A DNA stretch of 47,722 nt from NCBI GenBank assembly GCA_905221295.1, contig CAJNCP010000011.1, positions 1 through 47,722 of the forward strand, read 5' to 3'. The DNA comes from a bacterium (lineage in GTDB: Bacteria; Bacillota; Bacilli; Lactobacillales; Streptococcaceae). Below are positions 19,517 through 28,225 of the stretch, piece by piece; position 1 is the stretch's first letter, and every line of letters starts with the position of its first letter. Made by a program: the position numbers and the translations under genes. The notes beneath the pieces are model-generated. The model saw only the letters and a list, made by a program, of their open reading frames with translations, was not told the DNA's origin and did no database searches.

Positions 19517-21139
19517 TTGCTTACAGTATCTGATGTTTCACTACGTTTTAGTGATCGCAAACTTTTTGATGATGTCAACATCAAATTTACAGAAGGAAAT
19601 ACATACGGATTAATTGGTGCTAATGGTGCTGGGAAGTCTACATTCTTAAAAATTCTGGCTGGTGATATCGAACCTACAACTGGTCACATCTCTCTTGGTC
19701 CAGATGAGCGTCTCTCTGTTCTCCGTCAAAATCATTTTGACTATGAAGATGAACGAGCAATTGATGTCGTTATCATGGGAAATGAAAAACTTTATAGCAT
19801 TATGAAAGAGAAAGATGCTATTTACATGAAGGAAGATTTCTCAGACGAGGACGGTGTTCGTGCAGCTGAACTTGAAGGTGAATTTGCTGAACTTGGAGGT
19901 TGGGAAGCAGAAAGTGAAGCATCTCAATTGCTTCAAAACCTAAATATTCCTGAAGAATTGCACTACCAAAACATGAGCGAATTGGCCAATGGTGAAAAAG
20001 TGAAGGTTCTCCTTGCTAAAGCACTTTTTGGTAAACCAGATGTTCTTCTCTTGGACGAGCCAACCAACGGTCTTGATATCCAGTCTATTATTTGGTTAGA
20101 AGATTTCTTGATTGACTTTGATAACACCGTTATCGTTGTATCCCATGACCGCCACTTCTTAAACAAAGTATGTACCCACATGGCTGACCTTGACTTTGGA
20201 AAAATCAAACTCTATGTCGGAAACTACGACTTTTGGAAGGAATCTTCTGAACTTGCCGCTAAATTGCTAGCAGACCGTAATGCCAAAGCGGAAGAAAAAA
20301 TTAAACAATTGCAAGAATTCGTTGCTCGATTCTCTGCCAATGCTTCTAAGTCAAGACAGGCAACCTCTCGTAAAAAAATGCTTGACAAGATTGAACTAGA
20401 AGAAATTGTGCCATCTAGTCGTAAATATCCATTTATCAACTTTAAAGCAGAGCGTGAGATTGGTAATGATCTCTTGACAGTTGAAAATCTTTCTGTCAAG
20501 ATTGACGGTGAAACTATTCTTGACAACATCAGCTTTATCTTACGTCCAGGTGACAAGACTGCTCTTATTGGACAAAATGACATCCAAACCACTGCATTAA
20601 TTCGTGCAATCATGGGTGACATCGATTATGAAGGAACTGTCAAGTGGGGAGTTACTACTAGTCGCTCTTATTTGCCAAAAGATAACTCTTCTGATTTTGC
20701 AGGGGGAGAGTCAATCCTTGACTGGTTGCGTCAGTTTGCAAGTAAAGAAGAAGATGACAATACCTTCCTACGTGGTTTCCTTGGTCGTATGCTCTTCTCT
20801 GGAGACGAAGTTAACAAACCTGTAAACGTCTTGTCAGGGGGAGAAAAAGTGCGTGTCATGCTTTCAAAACTCATGCTTTTGAAATCAAATGTACTTATCC
20901 TTGATGATCCAACAAATCACTTGGATTTGGAATCTATTTCAAGCTTGAACGATGGATTGAAAAACTTTAAAGAATCAATCATCTTTGCCAGCCATGACCA
21001 CGAGTTCATTCAAACTTTGGCAAACCATATCATTGTTTTGTCTAAGAATGGCGTCATCGATCGTATCGATGAAACCTATGATGAATTCCTAGAAAATGCA
21101 GAAGTACAAGCAAAAGTCAAAGACCTTTGGAAAGACTAA
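19517..21139 (+). CDS. ABC-F family ATPase with one degenerate ATP site
   Basis: Ribosome-associated ABC-F protein of 540 residues: two nucleotide-binding domains joined by a charged linker (about 240-310), no membrane segments. Start is TTG at 19517, with AGGAG 6 nt upstream. NBD1: Walker A GANGAGKST, Walker B LLLDEPTNGLD, but signature LANGEK instead of LSGGEK. NBD2: Walker A position reads GQNDIQTT, lacking the Gly-Lys-Ser/Thr; Walker B is LILDDPTNHLD with Asp for the catalytic Glu; signature LSGGEK is intact. In a head-to-tail dimer one site is thus complete and the other lost at all three positions. Closest to the YbiT-type group. Members modulate peptidyl transfer on stalled ribosomes; antibiotic resistance is not implied. 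Own terminator. Confidence 0.92.
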   Translation: MLTVSDVSLRFSDRKLFDDVNIKFTEGNTYGLIGANGAGKSTFLKILAGDIEPTTGHISLGPDERLSVLRQNHFDYEDERAIDVVIMGNEKLYSIMKEKDAIYMKEDFSDEDGVRAAELEGEFAELGGWEAESEASQLLQNLNIPEELHYQNMSELANGEKVKVLLAKALFGKPDVLLLDEPTNGLDIQSIIWLEDFLIDFDNTVIVVSHDRHFLNKVCTHMADLDFGKIKLYVGNYDFWKESSELAAKLLADRNAKAEEKIKQLQEFVARFSANASKSRQATSRKKMLDKIELEEIVPSSRKYPFINFKAEREIGNDLLTVENLSVKIDGETILDNISFILRPGDKTALIGQNDIQTTALIRAIMGDIDYEGTVKWGVTTSRSYLPKDNSSDFAGGESILDWLRQFASKEEDDNTFLRGFLGRMLFSGDEVNKPVNVLSGGEKVRVMLSKLMLLKSNVLILDDPTNHLDLESISSLNDGLKNFKESIIFASHDHEFIQTLANHIIVLSKNGVIDRIDETYDEFLENAEVQAKVKDLWKD

Positions 21140-21149
21140 ATAAGACTTC

Positions 21150-21183
21150 AAAACTCAGTTGGGGTAACCAACTGAGTTTTCTA
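21150..21183 (+). terminator. Terminator after the ABC-F gene
   Basis: Perfect 13-bp arms AAAACTCAGTTGG / CCAACTGAGTTTT around GGTAA, then CT. Only 20 bp before yfhO. Confidence 0.85.
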
Positions 21184-21200
21184 TCATTCTACGAGGTAAC

Positions 21201-23744
21201 ATGAAATCATTTTTTAAAACATATCGAACCTATTTTATTTCTTTCATTATTCCTGTAATGATTATGTCTGGAGTATATCTATCTCAAGGTATCTACTGGA
21301 ATAGCGATACATCCCCTCTATTAGGAGACGGTTTTCATCAATACGTTATTTTTGACGTGGCTTTACGGAATATTCTACATGGAAATGGTAGTTTGTTTTA
21401 CACCTTTACAAGTGGCCTCGGACTGAATTTCTATGCTCTATCTAGTTATTACTTGGGTAGTTTTCTCTCACCTCTGGTTTACTTTTTTAATCTGTCGAAT
21501 ATGCCAGATGCTGTTTATCTAACAACTCTATTAAAATTTGGATTGATTGGCCTGTCAACCTTCTTTAGTCTAAATAGATTATTTAAAGATATTCCGAAAT
21601 CTTTAAAACTAGCTTTATCTACTTCTTATGCTCTGATGAGCTTTACTGTCAGTCAGTTAGAGATAAAAACCTGGCTGGATGTTTTTATCTTGATTCCTTT
21701 AATTATAACTGGCTTACACATCCTTATAACGGAAAAGAAGCGCCTGCTATACTTTACAAGTCTGTCAATCTTGTTTATTCAAAACTATTATTTTGGATAT
21801 ATGACAGCATTGTTTCTTATTTTCTGGTATCTCTGCCAAATTTCATGGGACTTTAAAAATCGAAAATCATCTTTTCTTGATTTTGTTTTTACCTCCTTTT
21901 TAGCAGGAATGGCTAGTTTAATTATGACTCTTCCTACATTGTTTGATTTACAAACTCATGGGGAGAAGTTAACTGCCATCACAAAATTAAAGACAGATAG
22001 TAGTTGGTATTTGGATATTTTCGCAAAACAATTCATTGGATCTTTTGATACAACTAAGTATGGATCTATACCAATGATTTTTGTTGGATTGCTTCCCTTT
22101 ATTTTAACCATTCTATTTTTCACAATAAAATCCATAAAGTTTCACGTGAAACTTACCTATGCAATTTTCTTTACTTTTTTAATAACAAGCTTTTACATAG
22201 AAGCACTTGATTTATTTTGGCAAGGGATGCATACCCCAAATATGTTTTTGCATCGCTATGCTTGGATTTTTTCCACTCTGTTAATTTATACTGCAGCAGA
22301 AGTCTTAAATCGTCTGAAAGAACTGAGGCTATGGAATCTATTTGTCTCACTTTTTCTTGTAGTAACAGGATTTTTGGCTACTGTCTATTTTAAATCACAC
22401 TATTCTTTTCTAACTGATTTGAATATCCTACTCACTCTTGAATTTCTACTAGTTTATGCTCTTTTACTTCTTGCAGTCATTAGAAAGTTTATCTCTGTAA
22501 ATCTATTTGCAATTCTTTTGTCTTTATTTATAACAGCTGAGATAAGCTTAAATGCATCATCTCAAATGGAAGGAATAGCTAAAGAATGGGCCTTTGCTTC
22601 TCGTAATGCCTATAATAGAGATATCACCGCTATGGAATCCATTCTAAACCAAATTGACAATCCATTTACACGTACTGAAAAACTGCAAATTCAGACTGGA
22701 AATGACAGTATGAAATTTAACTACAATGGAATCTCTCAATTTTCGTCTGTACGAAATCGTTCAGCTAGCACTAGTTTGGATAAACTGGGATTCAAATCCT
22801 CTGGAACCAACCTTAATCTCCGTTATACAAATAATAGTATTTTAGCAGACAGTTTATTTGGAGTCCAGTACAATATTTCTGAAACTTCACTTGATAAGTA
22901 TGGCTTTCAAGAGATTTATCAAAAGGATCATTTAACCTTATATAAAAATCAACTCTCTTTACCCATTGCTTTTGCTACTCAATCTATTTACACAGATGTA
23001 AACTTTAATAATCACACTCTAGATAATCAGGCTTTATTTATAAACCAGCTTGCTAATCTCAACTTAGATTACTTCTCCCAAATAACATATGATAAAACAG
23101 ATGATTCTGAAGGTTTAACAAGCATCACAAGTTCTACGAATGAGGATGCAAGGATTGATTATCAAATTGAGGTTCCTAAAAATAGTCAAGTCTATCTCTC
23201 TTTTTCAAACCTTCATTTTACTAATGATAAACAAAAGAAGATTGACATACTTGTCAATGGAGAAAAGAAGACTTTTACAACTGACAATGCATTTAATTTC
23301 TTTAATTTGGGTTATACTGAAGAACAAAAAACTTTCAATATCAGTGTTAGTTTCCCTGGAAATTCTCAGGTGTCATTTGAATCTCCAACCTTCTATCGTT
23401 TAGATACTCAGGCTTTTACTGAAGCAATCCAAAAAATTAAAGAACAACCTGTAGAAGTATCCACCTCTAAAAATAAAGTCTTTGCTACATATGAAGTCAA
23501 ACAGGATGCCTCTATTTTCTTCACCATTCCTTATGACAAAGGTTGGTCAGCATACCAGGATGGGAAAAAACTTGAAATCAAGCAGGCTCAAACTGGTTTT
23601 ATGAAGGTTGATGTTCAAAAAGGAAAAGGCACCATTACACTTTCCTTTATTCCCAATGGTTTTGTTATTGGAGCAGTCTGCTCAGTAACTGCCCTTCTTC
23701 TTTTTGGAATCTACAATCACATACGAAACTTATCTAAGACATAA
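21201..23744 (+). CDS. yfhO: YfhO-family polytopic membrane protein
   Basis: 847 residues. The first helix is at about 10-30, followed by GDGFHQYVIFD and about 11 more membrane helices to about residue 455; then a large extracellular domain (about 460-815) and a final helix near the C-terminus. This is the GT-C glycosyltransferase-like layout of YfhO proteins, which in Bacillus and Listeria are implicated in decorating lipoteichoic acid with sugars. The acceptor here is unknown. The start is preceded by GAGGT. It has no obvious promoter after the ABC-F terminator, so some read-through may occur. The reading frame ends on TAA supplied by the first bases of the repeat at 23742-23910. A perfect parS lies within the gene. 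Confidence 0.88.
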   Translation: MKSFFKTYRTYFISFIIPVMIMSGVYLSQGIYWNSDTSPLLGDGFHQYVIFDVALRNILHGNGSLFYTFTSGLGLNFYALSSYYLGSFLSPLVYFFNLSNMPDAVYLTTLLKFGLIGLSTFFSLNRLFKDIPKSLKLALSTSYALMSFTVSQLEIKTWLDVFILIPLIITGLHILITEKKRLLYFTSLSILFIQNYYFGYMTALFLIFWYLCQISWDFKNRKSSFLDFVFTSFLAGMASLIMTLPTLFDLQTHGEKLTAITKLKTDSSWYLDIFAKQFIGSFDTTKYGSIPMIFVGLLPFILTILFFTIKSIKFHVKLTYAIFFTFLITSFYIEALDLFWQGMHTPNMFLHRYAWIFSTLLIYTAAEVLNRLKELRLWNLFVSLFLVVTGFLATVYFKSHYSFLTDLNILLTLEFLLVYALLLLAVIRKFISVNLFAILLSLFITAEISLNASSQMEGIAKEWAFASRNAYNRDITAMESILNQIDNPFTRTEKLQIQTGNDSMKFNYNGISQFSSVRNRSASTSLDKLGFKSSGTNLNLRYTNNSILADSLFGVQYNISETSLDKYGFQEIYQKDHLTLYKNQLSLPIAFATQSIYTDVNFNNHTLDNQALFINQLANLNLDYFSQITYDKTDDSEGLTSITSSTNEDARIDYQIEVPKNSQVYLSFSNLHFTNDKQKKIDILVNGEKKTFTTDNAFNFFNLGYTEEQKTFNISVSFPGNSQVSFESPTFYRLDTQAFTEAIQKIKEQPVEVSTSKNKVFATYEVKQDASIFFTIPYDKGWSAYQDGKKLEIKQAQTGFMKVDVQKGKGTITLSFIPNGFVIGAVCSVTALLLFGIYNHIRNLSKT
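22138..22153. promoter_or_regulatory. parS site (perfect palindrome) within yfhO
   Basis: AGTTTCACGTGAAACT, a perfect 16-bp palindrome with the invariant ParB core, about 11 kb left of dnaA. Confidence 0.93.
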
Positions 23745-23910
23745 AAAGAGTCTGGGACAAAAGTCTAACCTTAAATATAAAAAGCGAACAAAACGAGTTA
23801 TCTGACACTCAGAATTCTGTCTTGTGCGCTTTTTTGTCTAATCTATCGATTTTAAAAATTTATAATAAGGAATTCCTAAAATCAAAATCTTTTTGTCCCA
23901 GACTCTTTTA
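23742..23910. repeat. MITE-like inverted-repeat element between convergent genes
   Basis: About 169 bp with terminal inverted repeats TAAAAAGAGTCTGGGACAAAA (left, split as TAA + AAAGAGTCTGGGACAAAA) and its near-exact complement ending 23910 (one extra A on the left). A second inner pair AAAAAGCG (23779-23786) and CGCTTTTT (23827-23834) makes a long cruciform. No coding capacity. The layout resembles small non-autonomous streptococcal repeats such as RUP; I cannot confirm the family. Stop codons of both flanking genes (TAA) are the first three bases of each terminus. It can act as a bidirectional terminator for yfhO and yhgE. Confidence 0.75.
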
Positions 23911-26562
23911 ATCTTCTTCGATTTTCTTAGGTTGATAAGCTAGCATACCTAAAACAGTAAAGAAAGCTAGTGTTATAATAAGGAAAATTACTTGGTGATG
24001 AATATTTCCCGTCATAGAGATTGTTTGTCGTAAACCTGATACAGAGTAACTCATTGGTAACCAAGGATTGACACCCTTAAAGAAATCATTTGTCAAAGCA
24101 AGTGGATAGGTCCCTGCACTTGATGCTAACTGTAATAAAAGTAAAATAAGAGAGAAGAAAGCTCCAATACGGCTATTCCAAGTTGTTAAAGCTGTCACCA
24201 TAGACATGAAAGCTAAACTTGTGATTATAATTAGAATCAAGGTCCTCATCTCATGGTTCGCAGTCAATCCAATAAGATGGACACCTCCATAAACTAAAAC
24301 ACCTGCTAAGACAGCTATAATCCCATTTATTTCAGAGCGAGACTTCAACCAAGCCCAACGACTCTCTGGATGACGTCCAGAAGGCAACTTAGCAAAAATC
24401 ATATTGGTAGATATAGCAGCAACAAAAAGAGCAACTGATATCATATAAGGAGCCATAGCAATACCATTTACAGGGACTTGGTCATTGTCTGTTTTTGAGA
24501 GAACTAGAGGTTCAGATAATTTTTCTGCATTTTTAGATTCTGTCGAAGCTGATTTAAGTTGAGTATTTGCATTACCTAATCCTTGTCCTAATGAATCAAC
24601 TCCTGTCTGTAAATCTTCAAGACTAGAGGTTAAGGTTGTTCCACCATCTGCTAGTTTTCCAGCACCATCTGCAATCTTCATAGCGCCACTTCCTAGTTGA
24701 GATGCTGCAGAAAGTAACTGTGTTGATTTGTCTGTTAATTGACCAGAGCCAAATTGTAATTTAGTAAGACCTGCTATCAGCTCTGGGCTCTTATTATTCA
24801 ATTGAGCAGAACCATATGACAAACTTTCTATACCTGATACTAATTCTGGAGTTTTTCCAGCTAACGCATCTACTCCAGCTGTCAAGGTTGATGTGTTTTC
24901 TGTCAACTTACTTGATCCAGAAACTAATTTATCTAGACTAGTTGTTAAATTTGCATTCTTTTCACTTAGTTGATTAGCACCTATAGAAATAGTATCCAGT
25001 CCTTTAGTGTAGTTTACAACTCCTTTTTCGATTGACTGACTTCCAGGAACTAACTGATTATTTACAGAAGTTTGTAATGTTGTAAATCCATTTGACAATG
25101 TTGTCAAGGAGCTAGATGCTGCAGGTAAAAGTTGATTTGCTTTCGTCTGCACATCAGATAGATTAGATACTTGTTGTTCTGAATTCTCTATACTTTCTTT
25201 TAATCCCCCTACTGTCGTTAAAATTGTTTTTGCTGACTCAATAGTAGAATTAGAATTTTTAGAAATAGCTTCTGTCAGTTCTTTCTTTTGTTCCTCTGTA
25301 AGAGATTGATAAGTAGCTGTTGATTGAAGGTTAGCAATAGTTTTCTCTTGTTCTGTCTGACTTTTAGTCACAATATCCTGTGCAAGAGTTGTTAGATTTG
25401 GCAAAGCTTCTGAAAATTTACTTTTCAGTTGAGTGTCATCTGATATTGTAAGAGCTTGTAGTGTTTTATTTAGTTCTCCTAAGCTTGTTGCCAATTGCGC
25501 TATTTCTTCACTTTGTTGAGATGAGGACTCTAATTGACTTGAAATTTCTTTAATACCAGTATTTAATTGCTCCATTCCATCTCTTAGTGTATCTGATTGA
25601 TTGGATAATTGACTTGTTCCGTTAGAAAGTTCTTTCACACTACTTGTATAAGCATTTACACCAACTGAAAATTGATTGAGACCTGTATCCAGTTGTGAAA
25701 CGCCACCTGTATAGGACTTTATACCTGTATTTAGCTGATTTACACCTGTCACCAACTCAGGAATTTTTGAAGCTAATTGACCAAGTCCAGTGTCAACTTG
25801 TGAGACAGCATTTGTATAACTTTGTAACCCACTATCAAAAGTCCCTAAACCAATATGTAATTGCTCTATAGCAGACACATAGTTAGATAAACCTTTTGTA
25901 AATTGATTTGCTCCATTTGAAAAAGTTACACTTGAGTTTGCTAGAGTATTAAGATTTGTCGTCAACGTTTGACTTCCCGTCATCAACTGACCTGCTCCAT
26001 TAGCCAATTGTTCACTTCCATCAGCTGCTTTATTTATTCCAGACTTCAAATCATTCATTTTTTGAAATAAAGCCTTAGTGTACGTTTCAGTAACATTAGT
26101 AGAGACGGTTTGTTTTAATTGTGTCATAGCAGAATCGCTCATCTTGCTAGCAATAAAACTATGTCCACTTGAAGTCTGATAATCAATCTGCATCTGTTCA
26201 GGATGATTCGTTAGAATTGAGGTGGCTTTTTCAGATAAGTCACTTGGTAAAGTCACTACCATGTAGTAGTCACCATCTTCTAGCCCTTTTTCCCCTTCCT
26301 CTTCATTAACAAAGTGAAAATCTAAAGCCTTATTTTCTTTTAAATTAGACACCATGTCTTCACCAATTGTCATTGTCTGTCCATTATAAGAAGCTTCCTT
26401 ATCTTTATTGACAACTGCCACAGGTAACTCCGATACTTGACCATATGGATCCCACATGGATGATAAAAATATAATGTTGTATAAAGCTGGAATGAGAGAA
26501 ATCCCTATCATTACAATGATAAAGGTCGGTTTTTTAAATATTGCTTTCCATTCTTTAAACAT
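23908..26562 (-). CDS. yhgE: YhgE/Pip-family membrane protein
   Basis: 884 residues. One N-terminal membrane helix (about 15-35) is followed by a very large extracellular region (about 40-690) and five C-terminal helices. The layout matches YhgE/Pip proteins, which are related to ABC-2 type permeases and to the ESX/T7SS-associated EsaA. The extracellular part is built of many short repeats of the type (Q/E)LxxGLxxLxxG (tail-fibre-like coiled coil). Start set at 26562, where AGGAGG is correctly spaced; the frame also opens at 26583, but that start overlaps no ribosome site. Divergent from the tetR-type gene with operator-like palindromes between, so it is probably the repressor's target. Substrate unknown. 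Confidence 0.88.
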   Translation of the reverse strand: MFKEWKAIFKKPTFIIVMIGISLIPALYNIIFLSSMWDPYGQVSELPVAVVNKDKEASYNGQTMTIGEDMVSNLKENKALDFHFVNEEEGEKGLEDGDYYMVVTLPSDLSEKATSILTNHPEQMQIDYQTSSGHSFIASKMSDSAMTQLKQTVSTNVTETYTKALFQKMNDLKSGINKAADGSEQLANGAGQLMTGSQTLTTNLNTLANSSVTFSNGANQFTKGLSNYVSAIEQLHIGLGTFDSGLQSYTNAVSQVDTGLGQLASKIPELVTGVNQLNTGIKSYTGGVSQLDTGLNQFSVGVNAYTSSVKELSNGTSQLSNQSDTLRDGMEQLNTGIKEISSQLESSSQQSEEIAQLATSLGELNKTLQALTISDDTQLKSKFSEALPNLTTLAQDIVTKSQTEQEKTIANLQSTATYQSLTEEQKKELTEAISKNSNSTIESAKTILTTVGGLKESIENSEQQVSNLSDVQTKANQLLPAASSSLTTLSNGFTTLQTSVNNQLVPGSQSIEKGVVNYTKGLDTISIGANQLSEKNANLTTSLDKLVSGSSKLTENTSTLTAGVDALAGKTPELVSGIESLSYGSAQLNNKSPELIAGLTKLQFGSGQLTDKSTQLLSAASQLGSGAMKIADGAGKLADGGTTLTSSLEDLQTGVDSLGQGLGNANTQLKSASTESKNAEKLSEPLVLSKTDNDQVPVNGIAMAPYMISVALFVAAISTNMIFAKLPSGRHPESRWAWLKSRSEINGIIAVLAGVLVYGGVHLIGLTANHEMRTLILIIITSLAFMSMVTALTTWNSRIGAFFSLILLLLQLASSAGTYPLALTNDFFKGVNPWLPMSYSVSGLRQTISMTGNIHHQVIFLIITLAFFTVLGMLAYQPKKIEED

Positions 26563-26584
26563 ATTTCCTCCTTTTTTAAACATA

Positions 26585-26669
26585 TTGTCTAAAATTTTGA
26601 TATAATAGATTATACATCAAAAAATCTAAATTACAAGGTAAAAAATCATTTTTTAGACACATTGTCTAA
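26585..26669. promoter_or_regulatory. Divergent promoter-operator region of yhgE and its regulator
   Basis: A palindrome TTAGACA-CAT-TGTCTAA lies at 26653-26669. Half-sites TTGTCTAA (26585-26592) and TTGTCTA (about 26670-26676) flank it. -10 elements: TGATATAAT on plus (TATAAT 26601-26606) and TGTATAAT on minus near 26611-26616. The palindrome follows the regulator's promoter and the single half-site lies between the yhgE promoter and its start, so one TetR-type protein could repress both. Confidence 0.65.
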
Positions 26670-26689
26670 TTTGTCTACAAGGAGGAGTT

Positions 26690-27232
26690 ATGAAAGAAAG
26701 TATCAAACGCTTAAAAACAAAACGTATTATCGAAAATGCCATGGTTCAATTATTGACGGACTACCCCTTTGATCAAATTTCTACGGTCAAGTTAGCTGAA
26801 AAAGCCGGAATTAGTCGTTCCAGCTTTTACACTCACTACAAGGATAAGTATGATATGATTGAACATTACCAAAGTAAGCTCTTTCATACCTTTGAGTATA
26901 TTTTCCAAAAACATGTTCATCATAAAAGAGATGCTATTTTAGAAGTATTTCAATATTTAGAGTCTGAACCACTCTTAGCTGCACTCTTATCTGAAAATGG
27001 AACAAAAGAAATCCAAAATTTCTTGAGAAATAAGCTTCACATTATGCTTAGCACCGACCTTCAGAAACGCTTTATGAAACTACAACTCACTCCAATAGAA
27101 TTAGAATACAGCAGTATTTATCTAACAAATGCCCTATTTGGTGTTTGTCAGACTTGGATTGCTCACGGAAAAAAAGAAAGTCCGCAAGAAATGACAGACT
27201 TCCTTATGAAAATGTTAGGTGATACAAACTAA
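26690..27232 (+). CDS. TetR/AcrR-family transcriptional regulator
   Basis: 180 residues. The N-terminal helix-turn-helix is clear: KTKRIIENAMVQLL, then ISTVKLAEKAGISRSSFYTHY (about 28-48), the hallmark TetR recognition helix, followed by KDKYDMIEHY. The C-terminal ligand domain resembles TetR_C_7/DhaS-like proteins. The start has AAGGAGGAG. It is divergent from yhgE, and likely controls yhgE and itself through the TTAGACA/TGTCTAA operator. The inducer is not known. Ends in a strong terminator. Confidence 0.92.
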   Translation: MKESIKRLKTKRIIENAMVQLLTDYPFDQISTVKLAEKAGISRSSFYTHYKDKYDMIEHYQSKLFHTFEYIFQKHVHHKRDAILEVFQYLESEPLLAALLSENGTKEIQNFLRNKLHIMLSTDLQKRFMKLQLTPIELEYSSIYLTNALFGVCQTWIAHGKKESPQEMTDFLMKMLGDTN

Positions 27233-27236
27233 GAAT

Positions 27237-27264
27237 AAAAAGAACACCACCAGGTGTTCTTTTT
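27237..27264. terminator. Bidirectional terminator for the TetR gene and the tRNAs
   Basis: Perfect 12-bp arms AAAAAGAACACC / GGTGTTCTTTTT with loop ACCA. Serves the plus-strand regulator and the minus-strand tRNA-Glu/tRNA-Asn transcript. Confidence 0.92.
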
Positions 27265-27270
27265 ATCTGA

Positions 27271-27344
27271 CTCCGCCAGTAGGACTCGAACCTACGACAT
27301 CATGATTAACAGTCATGCGCTACTACCAACTGAGCTATGGCGGA
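27271..27344 (-). tRNA. tRNA-Asn (GTT)
   Basis: 74-nt cloverleaf: acceptor TCCGCCA/TGGCGGA, anticodon GTT in CTGTTAA, T-loop GGTTCGAGTCC. CCA is not encoded. Second gene of the tRNA-Glu/tRNA-Asn unit. Confidence 0.97.
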
Positions 27345-27349
27345 TAAAA

Positions 27350-27421
27350 TAGTCCGTACGGGATTCGAACCCGTGTTACCGCCGTGAAAAGGCGGTGTCT
27401 TAACCCCTTGACCAACGGACC
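27350..27421 (-). tRNA. tRNA-Glu (TTC)
   Basis: 72-nt cloverleaf: acceptor GGTCCGT/ACGGACT, anticodon TTC within stem CCGCC/GGCGG, T-loop GGTTCGAATCC. Identical over its whole length to the copy at 47647-47718. Five bases upstream of tRNA-Asn. Confidence 0.97.
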
Positions 27422-27444
27422 ATCTATCTGTAGCAGATATAACC

Positions 27445-27472
27445 ATTATATCAATTTCTTACTAATTGTCAA
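27445..27472 (-). promoter_or_regulatory. Promoter of the tRNA-Glu/tRNA-Asn unit
   Basis: TTGACA at 27467-27472, 16-bp spacer, TATAAT at 27445-27450 with TGA extension, on the minus strand. The -35 starts directly after the comE stop codon. comE has no terminator of its own, so comCDE transcripts may read into these tRNAs. Confidence 0.8.
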
Positions 27473-28225
27473 TTACTTTTTAGATTTTTTCTCCAGAATA
27501 TCTTTCAGTTTGCGAACTTTCAAACGAGTGATGGGGCAGCGATGATCTTCATAAAAGACAACTTCTAAATTCTTTCGATCAATTTCTCTCACATTTCCCA
27601 CATTGACAAGGAAAGATTTATGGGAGCAATAAAATCGCTGGGTATGTTTGTCCTTTTCCTGAATATCTGTCATGGTCCCGTAGAACTCTTTGGCAAAATT
27701 CTTCCCGATAATTCGCAGTTTATGAGAAACACCTGTGGTTTCGATATACAAAATATCATGGTAAGGGATTTTTAAATCATTTCCCTTATAGTTGTAATCA
27801 AAATAGTCTACAACATCTTCGTTTTCAAGCAGCATGCTTTTGGTATAGAAGATATTCTGCTCGATACGTTTTTTAAACAATTCATCATTGATGTCTTTAT
27901 CAACAAAATCTAGGGCTGATACCTGGTATTTGTACGTTAAGGTAGCAAATTCAGATCGACTAGTAATAAAAACAATAATAGCATAGGGATTGTGATGACG
28001 GATAAACTGTGCTACTTCAAAGCCCTTTTTCTCAATTCCATGAATATCGATATCTAAGAAATAAAGCTGGTTTACTTCATCATTTTCGATATATTCCTTA
28101 AATTCACGAACTTTTCCTGTTGTCTTGTACGAAATAGGAATATTTGATTCCTCAGAGATTTCATTCAATATTCTCTCAAGTCTCACTTGATGCTCAATAA
28201 CATCTTCTAAAATTAGTACTTTCAT
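27473..28225 (-). CDS. comE: Competence response regulator ComE
   Basis: Response regulator of 250 residues with an N-terminal receiver domain (phospho-acceptor Asp58 in FLDIDIHG; acidic pair in LILEDV; Thr in FITSR; Lys in VDKD) and a C-terminal LytTR DNA-binding domain (about 140-245). Phosphorylated by ComD, it binds direct repeats of the type aCAnTTcaG and activates comCDE and comX among early genes. It overlaps comD by 4 bp. Terminal Lys-rich tail KKSKK. Length equals the pneumococcal protein. Confidence 0.98.
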   Translation of the reverse strand: MKVLILEDVIEHQVRLERILNEISEESNIPISYKTTGKVREFKEYIENDEVNQLYFLDIDIHGIEKKGFEVAQFIRHHNPYAIIVFITSRSEFATLTYKYQVSALDFVDKDINDELFKKRIEQNIFYTKSMLLENEDVVDYFDYNYKGNDLKIPYHDILYIETTGVSHKLRIIGKNFAKEFYGTMTDIQEKDKHTQRFYCSHKSFLVNVGNVREIDRKNLEVVFYEDHRCPITRLKVRKLKDILEKKSKK

